In this document: piece after piece, positions 7,222-16,814 of the stretch
Position numbering within the stretch: position 1 is the stretch's first letter
How the letters are laid out: every line of letters begins with the position of its first letter
NCBI RefSeq assembly: GCF_029254265.1
Contig: NZ_JAQWXX010000073.1
Coordinates: forward strand, 62,001 to 126,000
Reading direction: 5' to 3'
DNA: 64,000 nucleotides
DNA from: Algoriphagus sp.
GTDB taxonomy: Bacteria; Bacteroidota; Bacteroidia; Cytophagales; Cyclobacteriaceae
Made by a program: the position numbers and the translations under genes
The notes under the pieces: model-generated
What the model was told of the DNA's origin: nothing
What the model saw: the letters and a program-made list of their open reading frames with translations, nothing else
Databases searched by the model: none

Positions 7222-9942
7222 ATGAAAAGACTCCTGTTTGGTTTGAATTCTCTTTTATTCCTTCTGATTTTCATAGGATGTAATTCCAATACAACAGAAT
7301 CAGAAATTCCAATTGGTTTTAACCTTCAGGAATCAGACCTCCCGGATTATGAAAAGGATATTGACCATGAAGGACTCTTAACTGCATGGGATGATAGGCA
7401 AGGGGAATCTATTCGAACAGGCGAGCATATTTATAACAATATCTGTTTCAATTGCCATGGAAATCCTGATCAGGAAGGCTCAATGCCAAATGCTTTTAAA
7501 TTTTGGAAGGATGAATTTAAAGTAGGAAAAGATCCCTATTCGATCTATCAAACGCTTACCAGAGGCTACGGGTCAATGCCACCACAAGTCAATTTAACCC
7601 CGGTAGAAAAGTATGATATTATCAATTACTTAAGGGAAGAATTTTTAAAAGAAGACAATCCGAATCAATATTTAGAAGTAGACTCCACATATCTCGCAAG
7701 CTTACCTTCTGGAATGAATATTGGTCCTGCTCCCAAAGAATTCAAACCTTGGGCTGAAATGGATTATGGGAATTTTTTAATAAATACCTATGAACTCGCA
7801 GGACTTGATGAAGCTCCAAGAGAACGCTCTGGTGGTCCAGCTCCGCTACCAGATGAAAATCTGGTGAATTCCAATTTTGCTTATAAGGGCATTGCAGTAA
7901 GACTTGACAAAGGGGAAGGAGGAGTTGCCGCTGGCAAAGCTTGGATGATGTTTGATCACGATCTGATGAGGGTTGCAGGCGCTTGGACAGGTGAAGGCTT
8001 TATAGATTGGGAAGCAATTTTATTTAACGGAAGACACAACATTTCCCCTAGAACAATCGGAGAATTACATTTTGAAAATCCTGTTGCACCGGCTTGGGCA
8101 AACCCAGCCACCGGAAGCTTTGATGATCCCAGATTTACGGCAAGAGACAAAAGGAAGTTTGGCCCATTGCCAAGAGATTGGACTCATTACGAGGGTCTAT
8201 ACCAATTCAATGATCGGGTAATTATTTCATACACGGTGGGCAAAGCAAGAGTATTGGAAACTTTTGGACTGGAAACTTTGGATGATCAACCTGTTTTCAC
8301 CCGAACACTAAACATATCTCCCTCTGACAAACCACTCAGAATGAGAGTTGCCCCAAGGACTACAGCTGTTGCATTGGTAGGTGACGGAGCGGAATTAAAA
8401 GATCAAGGAGGATTTAAAGTATTGGAAGTAAATCCTAACAAATCTCTGAAAATCAAATTATTGATAGCAAAGTCAGAAGTAACAGGACTCCAGCAGTATT
8501 CTAAATCTTCATCACAACCAGAGGATTTGAATACCTTGATCAAAGGAGGTCCTGCCAGATACCCTCAAATATTAACTACAGAAATTCAGAAGGGCGAGCA
8601 AGAAGGTCCCTTTCAAGTGGACATTCTGAATCCACCATTTGATAGCCCTTGGAAAAATCAATTCAGACTAAGCGGTCTGGACTTTTTCAAAGATCCCAAC
8701 AAAGGTGTGATTTGCTCTACTGACGGAGACGTTTGGTTGGTAGAAGGTTTCCTCGAGGATTCCGGAGAACTTACTTGGCAACGTATCGCTTCAGGTTTGT
8801 TTCAGCCTTTGGGAATAAAAGTGGTGAAAGAAGAAATTTATGTCACCTGCCGAGATCAACTTGTTCGCTTGCATGATTATAATGGAGACATGGAAACAGA
8901 CTTTTATGAAAGCTTTAACAATGATCATCAAGTGACCGATCACTTCCATGAATTTGCCATGGGGCTTCAGGTTGATGATGAAGGCAATTTTTATTACGCC
9001 AAAAGTGCCCGCCATGCCAGAGAAGCTTTGATTCCCCAGCATGGGACACTTATCAAAGTCAGCAAGGACGGTCAAAAAACCGATATCGTCGCAAGAGGTT
9101 TCAGAGCAGCAAACGGGGTTTGCATCAATCCTGACGGCACTTTTATCGTAACGGATCAGGAAGGTCACTGGAACCCGATGAATAGAATCAACTGGGTAAA
9201 AGAAGGCGGATTCTATGGAAACATGTTTAGCTACAACCCACCTCCTGACAGCACTGAAAATGGAATGGAACTTCCCTTAGTTTGGGTAGAGCGAGATATT
9301 GATCAATCACCTTCTGAACTTTTGTGGGTAGATAGCAAAAAGTGGGGAGCGCTGAATGGGAAACTCCTAAACTTCTCCTATGGCTATGGAAAAGTCTTTG
9401 TAATTCCATACGAGACAGTTGTGGATCAGGTACAGGGAGGCATTTTCGAATTACCTATTCCGAGATTTTCTACCGGTGTGATGCGTGGTCGATTCAATCC
9501 CGGAGATGAGCAGTTGTACCTCTGTGGCTTATCTGCTTGGGGTTCCACACAGCCACAATTGGGAGGACTTTATCGAATAAGAAAAGTAAATCAACCCATG
9601 GTTATTCCAATTGGAATCAAGGCCACTACTGCAGGAATTGAGCTAAGATTTACCGATGAACTCGATCAAACTAGCGTCAATCAAGTTGCTAATTATACCG
9701 TAGAAACATGGGATTTGTTGAGATCAAGGAATTATGGATCAAAGCACTACAATGAAAAAACTCTACCTGTCACCAAAGCGGAGTTAGGGAAAGATGGAAA
9801 AACGATAACGCTGACTATCCCCGACATTAAACCAACATGGGTCATGGAAATTCAATATCAAGTGAAGGATAAGAATGGAAAAAGCATTGAAGGATCAATC
9901 CAAAACACGATTCATCAATTGGGAGAAATAGCCGTTAGGTGA
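7222..9942 (+). CDS. Cytochrome c-containing lipoprotein with propeller and C-terminal Ig-like region
   Basis: This 906-residue protein starts with a lipobox (IFIGC, Cys20). A single haem c site CFNCH is at residues 75-79 and the likely axial Met is in YGSMPPQ at about 119, so residues about 60-140 form a cytochrome c domain. The long middle part resembles the DUF6797-type region and then a six-bladed propeller with FHEFAMGLQVDDEGNFYYA and ANGVCINPDGTFIVTDQEG segments, as in sorbosone or sugar dehydrogenase-like proteins. The last 100 residues look like a beta-sandwich. It is probably a periplasmic lipid-anchored electron-transfer or oxidoreductase protein, and the substrate cannot be told from sequence. 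It may be cotranscribed with the acyl-CoA synthetase gene 60 bases downstream. Confidence 0.85.
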   Translation: MKRLLFGLNSLLFLLIFIGCNSNTTESEIPIGFNLQESDLPDYEKDIDHEGLLTAWDDRQGESIRTGEHIYNNICFNCHGNPDQEGSMPNAFKFWKDEFKVGKDPYSIYQTLTRGYGSMPPQVNLTPVEKYDIINYLREEFLKEDNPNQYLEVDSTYLASLPSGMNIGPAPKEFKPWAEMDYGNFLINTYELAGLDEAPRERSGGPAPLPDENLVNSNFAYKGIAVRLDKGEGGVAAGKAWMMFDHDLMRVAGAWTGEGFIDWEAILFNGRHNISPRTIGELHFENPVAPAWANPATGSFDDPRFTARDKRKFGPLPRDWTHYEGLYQFNDRVIISYTVGKARVLETFGLETLDDQPVFTRTLNISPSDKPLRMRVAPRTTAVALVGDGAELKDQGGFKVLEVNPNKSLKIKLLIAKSEVTGLQQYSKSSSQPEDLNTLIKGGPARYPQILTTEIQKGEQEGPFQVDILNPPFDSPWKNQFRLSGLDFFKDPNKGVICSTDGDVWLVEGFLEDSGELTWQRIASGLFQPLGIKVVKEEIYVTCRDQLVRLHDYNGDMETDFYESFNNDHQVTDHFHEFAMGLQVDDEGNFYYAKSARHAREALIPQHGTLIKVSKDGQKTDIVARGFRAANGVCINPDGTFIVTDQEGHWNPMNRINWVKEGGFYGNMFSYNPPPDSTENGMELPLVWVERDIDQSPSELLWVDSKKWGALNGKLLNFSYGYGKVFVIPYETVVDQVQGGIFELPIPRFSTGVMRGRFNPGDEQLYLCGLSAWGSTQPQLGGLYRIRKVNQPMVIPIGIKATTAGIELRFTDELDQTSVNQVANYTVETWDLLRSRNYGSKHYNEKTLPVTKAELGKDGKTITLTIPDIKPTWVMEIQYQVKDKNGKSIEGSIQNTIHQLGEIAVR

Positions 9943-10002
9943 TATTTCTCTTTTCAAAAAAATAAAATTCCTATATTTCTATTAACCTAAAATAACCGAT
10001 AC

Positions 10003-11646
10003 ATGAAAAGCTTTAATACTCCCTTGGAGGCGTTTGCCCATTGGGTAGATACAACACCAAGCAAAACATTCCTAAGACAACCTATTAATAGGGTATTTAA
10101 GGAATACACTTTTCAAGAAGCAGACCAAGAAATACGAAAAATAGCTTCTGCATTAAAAGCCATGGGACTGTCAAAAGGCAGTCATGTTGCACTTCTTTCT
10201 AAGAATTGCGCCCATTGGATCATGGCAGATCTCGCTATTATGATGGCAGAATGCATTTCCATACCCATATATCCCACTTTAGGCGCAGAGTCAATTAATG
10301 AAATATTGGTTCATAGTGAGTCAAAAGCCATCATAGTCGGCAAATTGGACGATTATAGTCAGCAAAAATCAGGGATACCTCAAATTCCGATAATTGGAGT
10401 TGAACTATATGACATTAATGAACCTCTCAGTTGGGAAGGGCTTGTAGCAAAAAATCAGGCTTTAAAAGGTCTAATTGATCAGAAGCATGAAGACCTTATG
10501 ACCATCATGTACACCTCAGGAACTACTGGTAGCCCTAAAGGTGTCATGCACACTGTGGGTAATTTTAACACCTTGCTCAATACAGCATTTGAGGTTATTA
10601 AATTACCTAAACAACCTCGATACTTCTCTTATCTACCGATGACCCACATTGCTGAAAGAGCGGGGGTTGAACTATCTGCTGTCTACCGCGGTGCTTGCGT
10701 AAGCTTCCCAGAATCACTTGCCACATTTGGAGAGGACCTTGCTTTGGTTCAGCCTGAAACATTCTTTGGAGTACCTCGAATTTGGCAGAAATTCCAAGAA
10801 AAGATTCTCGAAAAGATGCCTCAAAAAAAACTGGACCGGCTCATTAGTCTGCCAATTTTAGGTGGTTTTATCAAGAAAAAAATCCGAAAGAAATTAGGCT
10901 TGGATGCCTCATTAGCAAATTTTTCTGGTGCAGCACCTATCGCGATTAGCTTGCAGAAATGGTACGCAAAACTTGGTATAGAAATCAATCAAGCGTATGG
11001 TATGACAGAAGATTGTATTCTTTCGCATTTTAATTTACCTGGCTCTAATAAATTTGGTACTGTAGGTAGACCACTGCCTGGAGTTATATCGAAACTATCT
11101 GGAGAGGGCGAGATCCTGATTAAGAGTGATTGCCTAATGGAAGGTTATTTTAAAGAGCCAGAGAAAACAGCTGAGATGTTTACTGAAGATGGTTTTTTAA
11201 GAACTGGAGACATTGGAGAATTCGATCATGATGGCTACCTATCTATTACCGGACGTATCAAAGATCAATTCAAAACAGACAAAGGGAAATACATCAGTCC
11301 TGCACCTATTGAATTGGAGTTGTTGAAAAACGGAGACATTGATCAGGTCTGTATTGTAGGAACTGGTATTCCTCAACCAATTGCTTTGGTCGTAGTATCT
11401 GAACTTGGAAAGTCAAAAAGTAAAGCAATATTGGAGAAGTCACTGATGGGTACTATCAACGAACTCAATCTTGACCTTGAAAGCTATGAGAAAATTGCCA
11501 AGGTGATTATTATGGAAGAGGATTGGTCTGTAGACAACGGATTATTGACTCCTACTTTAAAAGTAAAACGAAATAGAGTCGAAGGAATTCATAAAGATCG
11601 ATACGGACATTGGTTCGAATCTAAAGGCGATGTGGTTTATGAGTAA
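10003..11646 (+). CDS. AMP-binding acyl-CoA synthetase (long-chain type)
   Basis: This 547-residue ANL-superfamily enzyme activates a carboxylate (probably a fatty acid) with ATP and transfers it to CoA. The P-loop motif YTSGTTGSPKG is at about residues 169-179, the adenylate motif AYGMTED at about 330, RTGDIGEF at about 401 and the C-terminal hinge/lid region ITGRIKDQFKTDKGKYISP near 420. The absence of a signal peptide places it in the cytosol. It is a bit shorter than typical bacterial long-chain synthetases (about 600 residues) because the C-terminal lid is compact. It lies 60 bases after the cytochrome lipoprotein gene and ends in front of a strong two-way terminator shared with the convergent serine ammonia-lyase gene. 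Confidence 0.92.
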   Translation: MKSFNTPLEAFAHWVDTTPSKTFLRQPINRVFKEYTFQEADQEIRKIASALKAMGLSKGSHVALLSKNCAHWIMADLAIMMAECISIPIYPTLGAESINEILVHSESKAIIVGKLDDYSQQKSGIPQIPIIGVELYDINEPLSWEGLVAKNQALKGLIDQKHEDLMTIMYTSGTTGSPKGVMHTVGNFNTLLNTAFEVIKLPKQPRYFSYLPMTHIAERAGVELSAVYRGACVSFPESLATFGEDLALVQPETFFGVPRIWQKFQEKILEKMPQKKLDRLISLPILGGFIKKKIRKKLGLDASLANFSGAAPIAISLQKWYAKLGIEINQAYGMTEDCILSHFNLPGSNKFGTVGRPLPGVISKLSGEGEILIKSDCLMEGYFKEPEKTAEMFTEDGFLRTGDIGEFDHDGYLSITGRIKDQFKTDKGKYISPAPIELELLKNGDIDQVCIVGTGIPQPIALVVVSELGKSKSKAILEKSLMGTINELNLDLESYEKIAKVIIMEEDWSVDNGLLTPTLKVKRNRVEGIHKDRYGHWFESKGDVVYE

Positions 11647-11653
11647 TAAAAAG

Positions 11654-11698
11654 AGTAGGTGAATCAGAAGAACATCTTTTGCTTCACCTACTTATTTT
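11654..11698. terminator. Bidirectional intrinsic terminator between convergent genes
   Basis: AGTAGGTGAA (11654-11663) and TTCACCTACT (11683-11692) form a perfect 10-base stem with a 19-base loop. It is followed by a T-run on the plus strand and an A-run before it (T-run on the minus strand). It serves the acyl-CoA synthetase gene and the serine ammonia-lyase gene. Confidence 0.85.
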
Positions 11699-11722
11699 TT
11701 TGATTTTAAGATCTTTGAGTTC

Positions 11723-13291
11723 TTAGCAACTTTTATAAAAATGCTTCTGAGTAAGTCTAGCTTCGATTTCCTTGGCAGTTTTCGTAATAGAAAGCCCTCC
11801 CAAATTGGTACATCTTAGGGTATTGGGAATACTTTTTCCTACTTCATACATGGTTTCTATTACCTCGTCCAATGGAATTAGATGATCGTAACTTGCCAAG
11901 GCCATATTCGAACAGGAAAGTGCATTTGAAGCAGCCATCACATTTTTATTTAGGCAAGGTGCTTCTACCCTATTTCCAATTGGGTCGCAAATCATTCCTA
12001 AAGAACTTTGCAAAGCCATGGAAGCAGCAGAAATACTTTGATTCAAGGTACCTCCAGCCAAACTTACAATTGCTGCGGCAGCCATAGTAGACCCAGAACC
12101 GCATTCTGCCTGACAACCACCGACTTCAGCCGCAAAGGTGGAATGAGCCGCGATAAATACTCCTATCAAACCGGCAATCATTAAGGCTTTGACTGTCTCC
12201 TCATCGGAAAGTCCCAATGAATCAGCTACTCCTAATACAGCACCTGGCATCGCTCCACAGGATCCGGCTGTGGGAGCAGCAACGATCACACCCATGGAAC
12301 TCTTTACCTCCATGATTGCGGATACATACATGATAATCCTGTTTAAAACATCCCCGTCAATCAGTTTTTTTTCTTCCATCATGGACTTAAAATTCACTGA
12401 TTGTGGCCCCAAAATACGGTCTTCAAATTCAGTTCCTTTCAATCCAGTTTCTACAGCGTTTTTAAGGATTATTCGAATTTCATTCATTTTTGAAAGCACT
12501 TCATGCTCGGGAATATTTCCCCGCATACTTTCATATTTTACTGCCAGTTCCCATAAACTAAGATTCTTATCTTTATTATACGCTAGCATCTCATCACAGG
12601 TGATGAATGGAACAGTTATGTTTTTTCCCGCCAGAATCGGTAATACTGGCTTGATTTGCTTCACTTGAGAGACACCTTCGATTTCTTTTAGCTCCTCGAT
12701 AATTGACTCATTCAAAAAAGCCTGAGACGTTAATGCCAAAAAATATCCTTTCTCAACATGAAACTCCACATCCTCTAATATTCCGGATTGCAGCAGGTAA
12801 TTATTCAACTTTTGTAGATCAGATGAGTAGATCAAGGTTACAAATTTATCTCCTGCTAAAGAGACCTTTACACCATCAATTTCTATAACTTCTATCATTC
12901 CACCCCCAGTGGAGTTGGCAATTACCTGGTGAGTCTCCCAGGGATTCTTTAAAGTAATTTGATAGGTATTTGGATGATCATACTTAAGATCCTTGATATT
13001 GATTTCAAATTTAATTCCAGCAGCTCCGAGATGCATTTCGGATTGAACCAATCGCTCGTCATATGCTTCCCAACCCAAAAAACCTCCAAACAAACCCATA
13101 TCCGAACCCTGCTCTTTGTGCGTAGTAGCCAGAGAACCATTGGGATCAAAATCAATGATGATTTCAGAAATCCTACCATTCATCAAGTCATGGCAAATCC
13201 TACCAATTCTTAAAGCTGCTGCACAATGGGAACTGGATGGGCCTCTCATCACGGGACCGACCACGTCATTAAATATGCTTGGGTAATTCAT
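11723..13291 (-). CDS. sdaA: L-serine ammonia-lyase (single-chain, 4Fe-4S type)
   Basis: This 522-residue protein is an L-serine dehydratase that deaminates L-serine to pyruvate and ammonia in the cytosol. The beta domain is N-terminal with the GPSSSHC signature at about 18-24. The alpha domain follows with APTAGSCGAMPGA at about residue 340. Candidate cluster Cys residues lie in GGCQAECGSG, CDPIGNRVEAPC and SNALSCSNMAL. It is longer than the E. coli enzyme (454) because the region between the domains is extended. The ATG at 13291 places the start just ahead of the SIFNDVVGPVMRGPSS segment typical of the family. It converges on the acyl-CoA synthetase gene. Confidence 0.95.
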   Translation of the reverse strand: MNYPSIFNDVVGPVMRGPSSSHCAAALRIGRICHDLMNGRISEIIIDFDPNGSLATTHKEQGSDMGLFGGFLGWEAYDERLVQSEMHLGAAGIKFEINIKDLKYDHPNTYQITLKNPWETHQVIANSTGGGMIEVIEIDGVKVSLAGDKFVTLIYSSDLQKLNNYLLQSGILEDVEFHVEKGYFLALTSQAFLNESIIEELKEIEGVSQVKQIKPVLPILAGKNITVPFITCDEMLAYNKDKNLSLWELAVKYESMRGNIPEHEVLSKMNEIRIILKNAVETGLKGTEFEDRILGPQSVNFKSMMEEKKLIDGDVLNRIIMYVSAIMEVKSSMGVIVAAPTAGSCGAMPGAVLGVADSLGLSDEETVKALMIAGLIGVFIAAHSTFAAEVGGCQAECGSGSTMAAAAIVSLAGGTLNQSISAASMALQSSLGMICDPIGNRVEAPCLNKNVMAASNALSCSNMALASYDHLIPLDEVIETMYEVGKSIPNTLRCTNLGGLSITKTAKEIEARLTQKHFYKSC

Positions 13292-13534
13292 GGGATCATA
13301 ATTTTTAAACGAATCAATATATTGATTTTAAGTTAATTAAGACTAAGGTAGAACATAAGATTTTTGGTTTTTTTTAATATTCTTTAAATGGATATCTGTT
13401 CTATTGAACTTACCCTTTGAGAAGAGTTTTTTGAAAATTAAATGAGCTTCCCCCGCCCTTCTAAAGAAATTGACTAGATTTTAAATCCTTATAATTTTGA
13501 ATTCAATAACCTACGTGCAGAAATTAAAAAAAAT

Positions 13535-14530
13535 TCAAGATTCTTCCTCTTCCCCAAAAAGTGTCTTCAATTCAACTGCGTCAATCCCTCGCTCCTCTTG
13601 AAGAAACCTTCCAAATGACGCCGTATTCCCATGAGTCAGATAGACTCTTTCTGCCTCAGTAGCAGTGATGGCTGAAACCAAGCCTTCCCAATCGGCATGA
13701 TCTGAAAGAACGAATCCACGATCTGAAGCTCGCCTTCTCCTTGCCCCTCTCACAGCCATCCAACCAGAGCAAATTCCTGTTCGGTAAGGAGAAAATCTGC
13801 GAATCCAAGGCGTACCCATGGCTGAGGGTGGGGCAATAATCAAAGAACCTTTGAAAGCAGACTTGGGTAAATCCGCTGTCACTTTTGGGACATCCCAGAT
13901 ATCAATTCCATTAGCGATTAATGCTTGATTGGTATTCCAGATGGCCCCATGTACATATACTGAACCGACACTTTGATCAAGGTTTTGGAGGATACGCTGA
14001 GCCTTTCCTAAGGAGTAAGCAAAAAGCACGGTATTCCTTCCTTCCGCGACATTTGACCTCCACCAGGAATTGATCTCTTTAAAAATTTCTGATTGGCTTT
14101 CCCATTTATAGATCGGAAGTCCGAAAGTACATTCGGACACGAATTCATGACATCTGACAGGTTCAAATGGCGTGGATAAACCATCTGAATCAACTTTGTA
14201 GTCACCGCTGACGACGGCTACTTTCCCTTGATATTCTATCCGAACTTGAGATGAACCGGGAATATGACCTGCCGGATGGAGGGAGATTTTAACTCCATTG
14301 ATGTGAATGTCTTGGTTGTAATCAAGGGTCTGAAGGCTAATTTCTTTTCCAAGGCGAAGCCTCATAACTTCGGCAGAATGATGATGTGCCAGGTAATGTT
14401 TCATCCCCCAGCGAGAATGGTCCGAATGTGCATGAGTAATTACGGCACGATCCACCGATCTCCAGGGATCAATATAAATTCCGGCGGCCGGGCAAAATAA
14501 ACCTGATTCGGTAAGTTCTAGGAGTTTCAA
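13535..14530 (-). CDS. Ligase-associated-type DNA exonuclease (MBL/beta-CASP fold)
   Basis: This 331-residue protein fits the ligase-associated DNA exonuclease family (TIGR04122). The MBL metal motif HAHSDH is at 33-38, followed by HPAGHIPGSSQ, VVSGDYK and a C-terminal SDHADW and LTHGNTASF. Family members are usually encoded with an ATP-dependent DNA ligase and an Lhr-like helicase. Neither is next to it here. The likely start is a TTG at 14530, because the family begins immediately before the LTExGLxCPAA segment and I find no usable ATG upstream. A decayed second copy of its 3' end lies about 6.5 kb downstream in the same orientation. Expected role: nuclease in double-strand break or end repair. 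Confidence 0.9.
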   Translation of the reverse strand: MKLLELTESGLFCPAAGIYIDPWRSVDRAVITHAHSDHSRWGMKHYLAHHHSAEVMRLRLGKEISLQTLDYNQDIHINGVKISLHPAGHIPGSSQVRIEYQGKVAVVSGDYKVDSDGLSTPFEPVRCHEFVSECTFGLPIYKWESQSEIFKEINSWWRSNVAEGRNTVLFAYSLGKAQRILQNLDQSVGSVYVHGAIWNTNQALIANGIDIWDVPKVTADLPKSAFKGSLIIAPPSAMGTPWIRRFSPYRTGICSGWMAVRGARRRRASDRGFVLSDHADWEGLVSAITATEAERVYLTHGNTASFGRFLQEERGIDAVELKTLFGEEEES

Positions 14531-14617
14531 TTTATTGTTACAAAATCTTAAAAGAAGACTGTCTTTGTATTAGAAATTGAATGGAGGATTTTTCTATTTA
14601 GTTTTTTTGGCCAAAAA

Positions 14618-15247
14618 TTAAATTTCAGATGGCATCTGAACAGGCTTAGCATAGCTCAACCTACTTAGCTTCAATCCTTTGTGATACTCATCCAAACCAG
14701 AAACAGTTACTGTGTCTAGCACATTCAAATCCAAAGAGCCATCAACCCTCAAGCCTTTTTCTTCTACGAAGATATGTGAAATACTACCTATTAACAGCAC
14801 AGTCTGATTTACCTTCAAAGTCTGCGTCTCAACCAGTTCGCAAGCAAGTTTTAAAGGACTGTTTTTCACAAATGGTGCTGAGAAACCAAGTAAGTATTCG
14901 GGGACTAAACTCGTATTTTCAAATTCCGAGCCATCCCAATTCGCGGAGGACCAATGGGCTTCCTTGTAAAATTCGGAGGTGACATGATTAAGAGTAAAAA
15001 AGCCAGTTTCCAGAATGTTCTCAAGCGTATCACGCTTTACAGTATGAGGACGAAATAAAATCCCTACCAAAGGAGGAGATGCCCCAATATGAAAGACCTG
15101 TGAAAAAGGAGCGAGATTGGTTACGCCTTCCTTATTCTGAGTTCCAATTAAATTTAAACTCTTATAACCTGAGAGGCAATTAATTAGATTTCTCCGGTAA
15201 AAGGAGTCTGCCGAAAGTATTGCTTCTTGATCGAAATGTTTTATCAT
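14618..15247 (-). CDS. Flavin reductase-like protein (FMN-binding split barrel)
   Basis: This 209-residue protein belongs to the flavin reductase-like split-barrel family (PF01613). The NLIGTQNKEGVTNLAPFS segment (about 34-51) and the following GASPPLVGILFRPH and DTLENILETGFFTLN segments are typical of the FMN-binding core. Such proteins reduce FMN with NAD(P)H or act as flavin-linked accessory reductases, and no oxygenase partner is visible nearby. Its ATG overlaps the stop of the preceding gene (15244-15247, ATGA), indicating translational coupling. It is the last gene of a small minus-strand operon of three genes. Confidence 0.88.
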   Translation of the reverse strand: MIKHFDQEAILSADSFYRRNLINCLSGYKSLNLIGTQNKEGVTNLAPFSQVFHIGASPPLVGILFRPHTVKRDTLENILETGFFTLNHVTSEFYKEAHWSSANWDGSEFENTSLVPEYLLGFSAPFVKNSPLKLACELVETQTLKVNQTVLLIGSISHIFVEEKGLRVDGSLDLNVLDTVTVSGLDEYHKGLKLSRLSYAKPVQMPSEI

Positions 15248-15687
15248 TTCATTATTGCTTCTTCGATGGAGTCACAATACTGTATATCCAACTGGTCTAT
15301 AATATTTTCAGGGTAATTTTGGAGGATTTGAGCTTTGGCTATTTGAACCATTTTTTCAAACCACTTTTCTGAAGGAAGTATTTTTCGATGTTTGGTTACA
15401 CCGTATTTAAGCATTTCACTTTTCCAATGGATAAAGTACCATTCCATCGTAGGTTGATGAAATGCCCGCAAGGAACGCTTATCAAAAATGAATTTTTGAA
15501 AGTCTCCTTCTTTGACCAAATCTCCGATTCTATAAAAAGTCTCTTTGAAATCATCGATAGGTATGTAATCCGCAAGCAATTCACAGATAACCATTTTTTT
15601 CTCCACATTAATTAGCACCCGAGCATATTTCTCCTCAAAGGCTAATTCAAAATCTCGCGTTTCGGAAGGATATTGAGTTTCGTTCAT
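15244..15687 (-). CDS. Unidentified cytosolic protein, possibly STAS-like
   Basis: This 147-residue protein has no signal peptide or membrane segment. The pattern RVLINVEKKMVICELLADYIPIDDFK, followed by a helix and FQKFIFDKRSL, resembles the alternating strand-helix layout of SpoIIAA/STAS-like single-domain proteins that Bacteroidota often encode. No catalytic motif is seen. Its stop overlaps the start of the flavin reductase gene by four bases, so the two are probably made in fixed ratio. Sixteen bases separate it from the coiled-coil gene upstream. Functional call is uncertain. Confidence 0.65.
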   Translation of the reverse strand: MNETQYPSETRDFELAFEEKYARVLINVEKKMVICELLADYIPIDDFKETFYRIGDLVKEGDFQKFIFDKRSLRAFHQPTMEWYFIHWKSEMLKYGVTKHRKILPSEKWFEKMVQIAKAQILQNYPENIIDQLDIQYCDSIEEAIMK

Positions 15688-15702
15688 GACAGGCGTGTTT
15701 AA

Positions 15703-15966
15703 TCAATAAACAGATTTATTTTTTTGAGACTGAGAAATAATTACATCTGACTTGATTTGATCAAGCTTTACTTCAAGATTGGATGCATAATCCAAGGTAG
15801 TACGAAGCATTTCCTGTTGAGCTTGGATTTGCTCTTTGAGACGTTCGAGTTCTTTATTGACTCCGCTCAATTTTTGATCATACTCCTTTTTGAGCCTTTC
15901 TTTCTCAAGTTGGGCTTTCCTCAATTCTTCTTTGAATAATAAGAATGATTCAGGTGGTGTCTTCAT
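15703..15966 (-). CDS. Small coiled-coil protein of unknown function
   Basis: From the ATG at 15966 the protein is 87 residues. An upstream TTG at 15993 would add nine residues but is less likely. Residues about 12-72 are an almost uninterrupted heptad-like coiled coil rich in Leu, Lys, Glu and Gln (KERLKKEYDQKL, ELERLKEQIQAQQEML). There is no signal or membrane segment. It is the first gene of the short operon with the STAS-like and flavin reductase genes. I do not recognise the family. Confidence 0.6.
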   Translation of the reverse strand: MKTPPESFLLFKEELRKAQLEKERLKKEYDQKLSGVNKELERLKEQIQAQQEMLRTTLDYASNLEVKLDQIKSDVIISQSQKNKSVY

Positions 15967-16038
15967 ATTCACAGTTCTTACTTCTCGGGACAATACCCAT
16001 TAAGAGTACACTTTTCGAAGTCAAATTGTTTAAAGATC

Positions 16039-16719
16039 TTATTTAAGATTTGACATACCTCCATCTAAATGCAGGATTTGACCTGTCATCCATGAGGAGT
16101 TTTCCGATAGTAGATAGAATGCAGCGTTAGCAAGATCTTCCGGAGAACCTATTCTTCCCAGTGGATGTCGCTTGTCTGATGCTTCTTTTTTCTCAGGAGT
16201 AGACAGCAGGTTTGATGCCAGAGGTGTATCCGTCAGAGATGGAGCAATCGAATTTACTCTGATTTTGGAGGGAGCCCACTCAGCTGCCAAGGATCTGGTT
16301 AATCCTTCAACAGCCCCCTTTGCGGAAGCTATTCCTGCATGAAATCCCATCCCAGTCTGCACTGCAACAGTGCTAAATAAAACGACTGAAGCAGAATCGG
16401 ACTTTTTCAATCCTTTAAGACAGGCCTGAAGAACTCGTACTGCTCCAAAAAAATTAATGTCCATTTCATTTTGGAAATCTGAAATGGCTATCCGGTGAAA
16501 TGGCTTCAGGTTGATTGTACCTGGACAATAAACCAATCCATCAATGACCTCTGGAAGGTCAAGAATTTGATCAAAGTCTACAGAAACGTCCAGAACATTA
16601 GTCCCATTTCCACTTTTTGAATACAAGAAAAGATGAGCTCCAGCGTCGGAAAGTTGATCGGCTAGTGCTTTTCCAATCCCGGAGTTTCCTCCAATTATTA
16701 CAATATTTTTACCTTTCAT
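16039..16719 (-). CDS. SDR-family protein lacking the catalytic Tyr
   Basis: This 226-residue short-chain dehydrogenase/reductase has a Rossmann glycine motif GGNSGIG at 9-15 and RVNSIAPSLTDTPLA and the ending TGQILHLDGG typical of classical SDRs. At the active site the usual YxxxK reads IASAK: the codon for the Tyr position is ATA (Ile), while the Lys and an upstream Ser in LFSTVAV are kept. It may therefore be inactive as an oxidoreductase or use another acid. It lies just downstream of folE and a PTPS-family gene, which in some organisms accompany a sepiapterin reductase-type SDR, but a terminator separates it from folE. A role in pterin metabolism is only an inference. Confidence 0.85.
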   Translation of the reverse strand: MKGKNIVIIGGNSGIGKALADQLSDAGAHLFLYSKSGNGTNVLDVSVDFDQILDLPEVIDGLVYCPGTINLKPFHRIAISDFQNEMDINFFGAVRVLQACLKGLKKSDSASVVLFSTVAVQTGMGFHAGIASAKGAVEGLTRSLAAEWAPSKIRVNSIAPSLTDTPLASNLLSTPEKKEASDKRHPLGRIGSPEDLANAAFYLLSENSSWMTGQILHLDGGMSNLK

Positions 16720-16764
16720 ATAGTCTATAAAAGCAATTTTGGATGTTTTTTGTTTTAGAAAGTC

Positions 16765-16790
16765 AAAAAAAAACCGGACAAAAATCCGGC
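16765..16790 (-). terminator. Intrinsic terminator after folE
   Basis: On the minus strand CCGGA and TCCGG form a 5-base GC-rich stem with a short T-rich loop and are followed by nine T residues. It lies 25 bases past the folE stop, separating the folE transcript from the SDR gene. Confidence 0.75.
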
Positions 16791-16814
16791 TTTGTTGGTC
16801 TAGTCTTCTGAATT

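Noticed and set aside
13292-13534. RNA gene or riboswitch in the gap before the serine ammonia-lyase start
   Set aside because: Only A/T-rich sequence without a tRNA-like or riboswitch-like fold that I can support.
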